From Diphasiastrum complanatum (taxonomy: Eukaryota; Streptophyta; Lycopodiopsida; Lycopodiales; Lycopodiaceae), in assembly GCA_029204225.1 (NCBI GenBank), contig CM055115.1, positions 7,847,826 through 7,911,825 on the forward strand: DNA of 64,000 bases, read 5' to 3'. The notes below the pieces were generated by a model. It did no database searches. It was not told where the DNA came from and saw nothing but the letters and a program-made list of their open reading frames with translations. The translations under genes were made by a program, and so were the position numbers. This document shows positions 58,789-64,000 of this stretch, piece by piece; within the stretch, counting starts at the first letter, position 1; every line of letters begins with the position of its first letter.

Positions 58789-60864
58789 GAACAATACCTG
58801 TTAGGCAGCGCCAATATAGATTGAATCCAAAGTACTCCTTATTAGTAAAAGACGAATTAGATAGATGTCTTAGAGCAAGTATTATATATCCTGTTCTAAG
58901 CAGTGAGTGGGTGTCACCAATAGTTATAGTACCTAAAAAGAAGACGGGCAAGATTAGAGTTTGTCAGAATTTTAGGAAACTAAATGTTGCCACAGCAAAA
59001 GATTATCATCCTTTGTCGTATACAGATAATATTCTTGATCAGGTAGCAGGACATGAACGTTATAGTTTTTTAGATGGATTCTCAGGTTATAACCAAGTTT
59101 TTATAAAAGAGAAAGATACAGACTACTTTCACCACTGATTGGGGGACGTACACATTTACGCAAATGCCCTTTGGTCTTTGTAATAAATTGGGCTAAAAAG
59201 TTCCATGTATATGTAGACACATCATCTTTTGCGATAGGTGTAGTGCTTATATAGATTATCCAATTTACTATGCGGGGAGGCAACTCGCTGCATCAAAAAA
59301 AAATTATTCCACTATAGAGCGAGAAGCACTAGGGATAATTTATTCAGTAAAGAAATTTAGACATTACCTTTTAGGATACCCTTTTGTTTTTCACATAGAT
59401 CATTACGCATTAGAATATTTGGTGAATAAACCTGATCTTTCGGGTAGAATAGCTAGATGGGTATTATTATTAGATGAGTTTAATTATGAAGTAGAACTAA
59501 GAAGAGGCAAGGATCATCAAAATGCCGACTATATATCTCGCCTCCAAACAAAAAATCAATTAGAACCCATTTTTGATGAATTTCCAGATGAACATATAAT
59601 GTGTATTCAATCAGAAACATCAATTCATAGGGACGTTATTAATTTTTCACAGGACCAGATATATCCTGAACATTTTAATAAACAACAAAAAATTGTTTTT
59701 CTTTCTAAGGTAGGACCTTACACGATTGTAAATAATATATTGTATAAATTAGGAACTGATGATAGTCTCTGCCGATGTTTAGAACCACCCGAGACAACCA
59801 CTTTAATAAGTGCATTACATGAGGAAGATTCGGAGGGTCACTATGCTCCTAAAACACTGCAAAAAAAATTTTCAATGCTAAATATTGGTGGCCTACCATC
59901 TATAGAGATGTTAAATTATTCATTAAAAAATGTGATGCATGCCAAAGGATGGGGAAACCCAGCTTTGCAACACATTGGCCGCTTACTCCAATTATTCCCT
60001 TAGCAACCTTTGAGAAGTGGAGAATAGATTTTGTAGGGCCTATTAAACTGATCACGCGTAAAACTCGTCGTCGTTACATACTCGTTGCCACGGACTATGC
60101 TACCAAGATGGTAGAGGCCGAAGCCACAATTAAAAATGATGCTAAGACTGTAGCGAAGTTTTTATTCCAAAACATTATCACTTGATATGGTTGTCCCTTA
60201 GAACTCATTAGCGATAGGGGAACCCATTTCCTTAATCAGACCATAGAAGCCATGTTGTCATATTTTTCTATTACACATCGTCAAACCACTCCATATAATC
60301 CAAAAGCAAATGGGCTTACGGAGCGGGCAAATGGAATTCTATGTAAAATTTTGAATAAAGTAACGGAAACACATTCTTCTGATTGGGATCAAAAGTTATC
60401 ATCTGTCTTATGGGCATACAGAACTGCTGAAAAGATTACAACTAGGCAGACTCCATACTATCTTGTGTATGGAATGCATCCCATACTACCGATAGAATTC
60501 GAAGTTCCGACGTTTCGCATTAGTAATAAAGAGCGAATGGATGAACACGATAGTCTCCGGAAGCGGATGATTTCTTTGACACAACTGGAAGAGGATCGTT
60601 GTCTTTCATTAATCGAGACTGAACGAGTTCAGAATAAAAGAAAAGAAATTTTTGATCATGAAAATAAAAATTAAACAAGGGGACTATGTGCTTCTGTATG
60701 ATAACAAACACATGTTGTTTCCTGGAAAATTACATACAAGATGGATGGGACCGTATAAAGTTATAGAAGTTTTTAATAATGGATCACTTCAGTTAGCTTA
60801 TCTCCAAGGACATTTACTTGACACTTGAGTAAATGGTTCAAGGGTGAAGCGCTACTATGACTAA
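58789..60864 (+). pseudogene. Ty3/gypsy pol with RT core deleted
   Basis: RT starts with the typical SSEWVSPIVIVPKKKTGKIR, DYHPLSYTDNILDQVAGHER and FLDGFSGYNQ, shifts frame near 59125 (TTDWGTYTFTQMPFGLCN), then jumps near 59185 into RNase H (FHVYVDTSSFAIGVVL, NYSTIEREALGIIYSVKKFR, GKDHQNADYISRL). The RT palm with its YxDD motif is thus deleted. The integrase zinc region (H-EEDSEGHYAPKTLQ), integrase core (WRIDFVGPIKLITRK, ISDRGTHFLNQ, YNPKANGLTERANG) and a C-terminal region (GDYVLLYDNKHMLFPGKL, RVKRYYD) follow, with a few stops. The C-terminal wording resembles Athila/Tat-type gypsy elements, known for extra ORFs after pol. The enzyme is inactive. Confidence 0.85.
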
Positions 60865-61454
60865 TGTCCGATACATCAGTTTTGAAGGCCGTTATTTTTT
60901 TTGTCCAATTATTTTTTTTTTACTTTTTATTTACCGAAATATTAGTGAAAATGCTGAAACTAGTTTACATTTTAGCGAAAAAGCCGAAGCATGCTGCATT
61001 GTTTGTATTGCGAAAAACTCGAGACCTTCGCTACATTTTATACTTTGCGAAAAACCTGACACTACATTGGAATTTACCATTTTAGAAATATGGAAATTGT
61101 GACACTTACTTTCGCATTTTTTGAGATTTTCTACCTTCCGACACCTTCGCATTTTTCGCATAATAATTTTCGCTTTGATTTACCAAGCGAAGCATTCATG
61201 TATTTTGTTTATTTGTTTATTTATTTATTTTATTTTTTAGGACTAGCCACTTTATTATTGAGTATGTACCTTCAAAACAGAGGACACGCTTCCATTTAAT
61301 ATCAGTCTAATCTGCCGAAATACCATCAATACGCCTAAAACCTCAAACACTTCAGTTGTTGTCGCTACCATTTTCCATCACTCTTGCTCTCCGAATTGCG
61401 AATTGTTGCGATCAATCTCTTGTCTGCCATCGCTTGTATACATCTGCAAGCACT
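60865..61454 (+). other. Non-coding spacer between pol and post-pol ORF
   Basis: AT-rich with T and TTTA runs and repeated TTCGCATTTT/GCGAAAAA words. The short overlapping frames here (60857-61102, 60864-61085 and others) show no motif. Confidence 0.45.
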
Positions 61455-63282
61455 ATGGCGATTGTATTCAAAATGCACCCAAAGCCAGTAATACCAATAT
61501 TACAAGTTCGAGCGCGAATTGAAGGTCTTCTTTAATTCAGTCCATCAGTAATTCTTACTGATTTATGTTATGAGCTGATCCGCAGTTTGGGCGAAACATA
61601 AGAAGGACATATTTTCACAACCGTCCGCAATCAAGAGATTGTTATCACCGAGAGATTTTATTGTCATGCCTTAGGATTGCCTATGGATGGCAATATGCTA
61701 GTTACTAAACCAGATTTCATTGCAGAGAGCGGAGCTTTTCAAGAAGAGGCTTATCTTGAGAAACGGGGATACAAACTCTCTTACATAAGAGACCCCAATC
61801 TCAAGAGCTTCGTTCGATTTGCTCTTGCTTCTATCTTCTTACCGGAGCAAGAGTACACAATTTCAAATACCAATATGAGATACCTACTGAGAGCTTTAAA
61901 TGGAGAACAAATTGCCTTCGGACAGATTGCTTTCAAGCAATTCTGTAAATTAATAAAAGTTAATCAGTTCTCCAGGCTGGGTCAGCAAATGGGCATTTTA
62001 TGTATGCATGTTGGTGTGCTGACAGTGTAGGAGGATATCAAGATTGCACCAATACTGCCAGAGCTAGCACCATCAATTGAGGTGGAAACCTAGATACAGA
62101 CATCAAAGGCAGCCATATCATCATCATCCAGTCAAGGGAGCACGGTGAGGATGACTTCGCCATCATCCCAGTACACACCACTATCCAACAAAAAAGGAAA
62201 TAGTAATGCGGAAGAGGAGGCGGAGGACACTGTTGATCAGGAGCATAATCAGGCTGAAATACCACAAGAGCCAGAACCTTAAAGAGCAGAGCAGCTTTCT
62301 GATGACCAGTAGGACAGTGAAAGCGACGCCGAGGAACCAATCCTCGATGCCGAGTTATATTAAAAGGTTTTTGGAACACTACTGCTAGATACTTGGGCAG
62401 CTATTCAGCAACTTGCTAGCTTGGAGAAGGTATCCAGGAAGCTGGGGTCCAAGTATGAAAGAGTCCGAACAGACCTCACCCAAAAAGATACAGAGCTGAG
62501 CGAAACAAAGGCTGAGTTGGCCTATAGAATTGAGAAGCTTGAAGCAGTTAATGCGGAGCTGAGCAGAAAAGATACAAAGTTTGAAGAAGCAAAAGGAAGG
62601 CATGATGCCATGTTCGAAGTGTTGGAAGAAATGCAAGAGCAGTCCAACGCCTTCGAAAGTGAGAACATACTGCTAAAAAAACAACTTCAAACCCTGCAAG
62701 CTTCTTTGCAGGAGGAGAGACGAGTGCGAACTACTCTTCAGAGTAGCAATGCGGAGCTGAGCAATGAACTCAGCATTGCTCAGGAATCAATTGCCTAACT
62801 ACAAAATTTTGCAGAAATGCTAAAGAAAGGCAATCAAATACATAAGAAACAGGCCGAAGAGGCAATACTGTAGCGAATCAGCGCCGAAGTCACACTCGGT
62901 GCCTGCGTATTTCATGGCAGGTATCGAATTGATCTGGTACATGGAAGAGAATCCAGGAGAGGATGATCCAGACCTTCCAGATACAATATCTGCAACCGCA
63001 GATGATTGTTTATGAGAAGCTGAAGGAAAAACTAGAAGAGGCCAAATTCCAATCAGGCCAAATGTAGATTTCTGATGTAGAAGAACCAGCACAAGGACAA
63101 GATCAAGAGACGCAGACAGATGAGCCAGCACCAGTAATGTCAGAAAAGGCCATCCAAATAGATACCATCTACAGGCAGATCCTGAGAGATCAAGAGACAC
63201 AGACCGAAACCAAGGATGTTGCAGAGGTACAAGCTACTGAAGACCAACCTGAGGCGTTAAGCGTCATTCCATACCAAGCCTA
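61455..63282 (+). pseudogene. Post-pol ORF of gypsy element, unknown protein with coiled coil
   Basis: From ATG 61455 (MAIVFKMHPKPVIPILQ) one frame can be followed to about 62890, crossing nine stops, all TAA or TAG and each in a place where Gln would fit (for example VET*IQT, DDQ*DSE, SIA*LQN). Segments: a globular part (61600-62030; ERFYCHALGLPMDG, YLEKRGYKLSYIRDPNLK), an acidic Ser/Glu-rich spacer, then a heptad coiled coil (62421-62798; LSETKAELAYRIEKLEAVNA). A +1 shift near 62900 leads to an acidic Gln-rich stretch (QGQDQETQTDEP, QILRDQETQTET) ending at TAG 63280. The position matches the env-like or extra ORF of Athila/Tat gypsy elements, but I recognise no domain and see no membrane anchor. 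Function is unknown. Confidence 0.6.
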
Positions 63283-64000
63283 GGCGTCACCAAGTGGAGC
63301 AGCTGTAAAGAAAAACAAGATTGTCTACTCACTACTAAGGTCAGAATTTCAGACATTTAATCAGGAACTAACATTTTTTATTCCACCTTTTTGTAGTCCA
63401 GAACTCCAATGGAGAATGGATTACCTTTTTTTACCTAAACTTTTTGGTTACACAAAAGAACAATGGGAGAACCCTTGGAATTTTTCTAGCATAAATACTT
63501 TATGGTCTAGACTAATTGTACATAAAAAAAAAATCCTCGCCCTTGCCATTGTTCAGGACAAGTTCAATGTGCAAACTAACTATATTCATGTGGTCGCAGG
63601 ATCCTTGTATATATACATCTTAGAATATCTAAGAACATTTGAAAATAATATTTTTCCAGCATTGGATGAGTATTTGAATAAGTTAGAATCAATTAACATT
63701 TTTGATGTGAAAGAAGTTGTTTCTAACTCTAAATCAGTCTCTTCCCGAGCTACTCATCAGTTCTTATTCCCTGATCTGTGGGAAGATTGGGAAACTAACT
63801 ATTCTCGTTATTTGGAGGAAGTAAAAGAAAATAATATACTTCGCTCCACTAACCCAATAACTAGACCATATTATAGTTACAGCCATGTAAATATTGCTTC
63901 TCTCATTTCGTATGCCCTCCTATCTATTCAACAATTGTATATTAAAGAGGAATTTTCTGAATATACATATGCTGCCCTTTCACTAACTATCCCTTCTACT
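63283..64000 (+). CDS. Open frame continuing the post-pol region, unknown, runs off the window
   Basis: Same frame as the preceding acidic stretch, with 239 codons and no stop to the window end. Content is globular and aromatic-rich: FQTFNQELTFFIPPFCSPEL, YLFLPKLFGYTKEQWENPWN, SRATHQFLFPDLWEDWETNY, RPYYSYSHVNIASLISYALL. There is no start codon at its beginning, so it is the downstream part of the same large product, separated only by TAG 63280-63282 (possibly a former CAG). I recognise no family. Its openness next to the decayed upstream part may be chance or may reflect its coding importance to the element. Confidence 0.5.

Noticed and set aside
61455-63282. In-frame TAA/TAG at Gln-like positions could mean a reassigned genetic code (TAR = Gln), as in some green algae and ciliates.
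   Set aside because: RPN5 in the same window uses CAA/CAG for Gln, has no in-frame TAR and ends with TAA where the protein should end. Copy A also has a long frame with a normal stop. The stops are better explained by decay of silenced elements.

Overview
This is a repeat-rich nuclear window from a land plant. It holds one conventional host gene, an 11-exon gene for the 26S proteasome lid subunit RPN5, at 31951-41465 on the plus strand. Almost everything else that can be recognised is transposable-element sequence. The plant assignment rests on the close match of the gene product to plant RPN5, on Ty1/copia and Ty3/gypsy elements of plant type with initiator-Met-tRNA-like primer sites (TGGTATCAGAGC and variants), and on long AT-rich introns. 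The density of decayed elements and the N-terminal extension of RPN5 fit a large non-angiosperm genome (fern, gymnosperm or bryophyte), but I cannot fix the group.

Layout. 1-4400: remnants of a gypsy gag (minus), a copia integrase-RT linker (minus) and an internally deleted copia RT-RNase H (plus). 4455-7981: copy B of an unusual copia-derived family in which most of pol is replaced by a long unknown domain, with its 3' LTR. 9276-18302: a minus-strand copia element with 5' LTR and primer site at 17642-18302 and a truncated 3' LTR, interrupted by a second, plus-strand copia element (12787-16606). 18303-25821: a locus with a BAH-like gene (plus) facing an unknown ORF and a transposase-like gene (both minus). 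All premature stops there can be explained by C-to-T changes. 26117-28510: copy C of the unknown-domain family, joined at its 3' side to copia RNase H and an LTR. 28625-29175: a degenerate 22-bp repeat. 29176-30950: nothing recognised. 30960-41465: promoter and gene of RPN5, with a 134-bp tandem duplication in intron 4 and a MITE-like insert in intron 6. 41466-45930: no gene, then LTR-like pieces. 45932-51502: copy A, a complete, apparently young element with two 647-bp LTRs that look identical, a CTGCG target duplication and a single 1030-codon ORF. 52512-58777: several copia gag/pol remnants, one split by an 805-bp solo LTR with a CATCA target duplication. 58789-64000: a gypsy pol followed by a long post-pol coding region, damaged mainly by Gln-to-stop changes, then a 239-codon open frame that runs off the window.

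The most interesting items are the non-autonomous copia family (copies A, B and C) carrying an unrecognised domain of about 740 residues, the three-gene transposon-like locus at 20214-25821, and the post-pol ORF of the gypsy element. The ordinary part of the window is RPN5, a core housekeeping gene that is intact as far as can be read.
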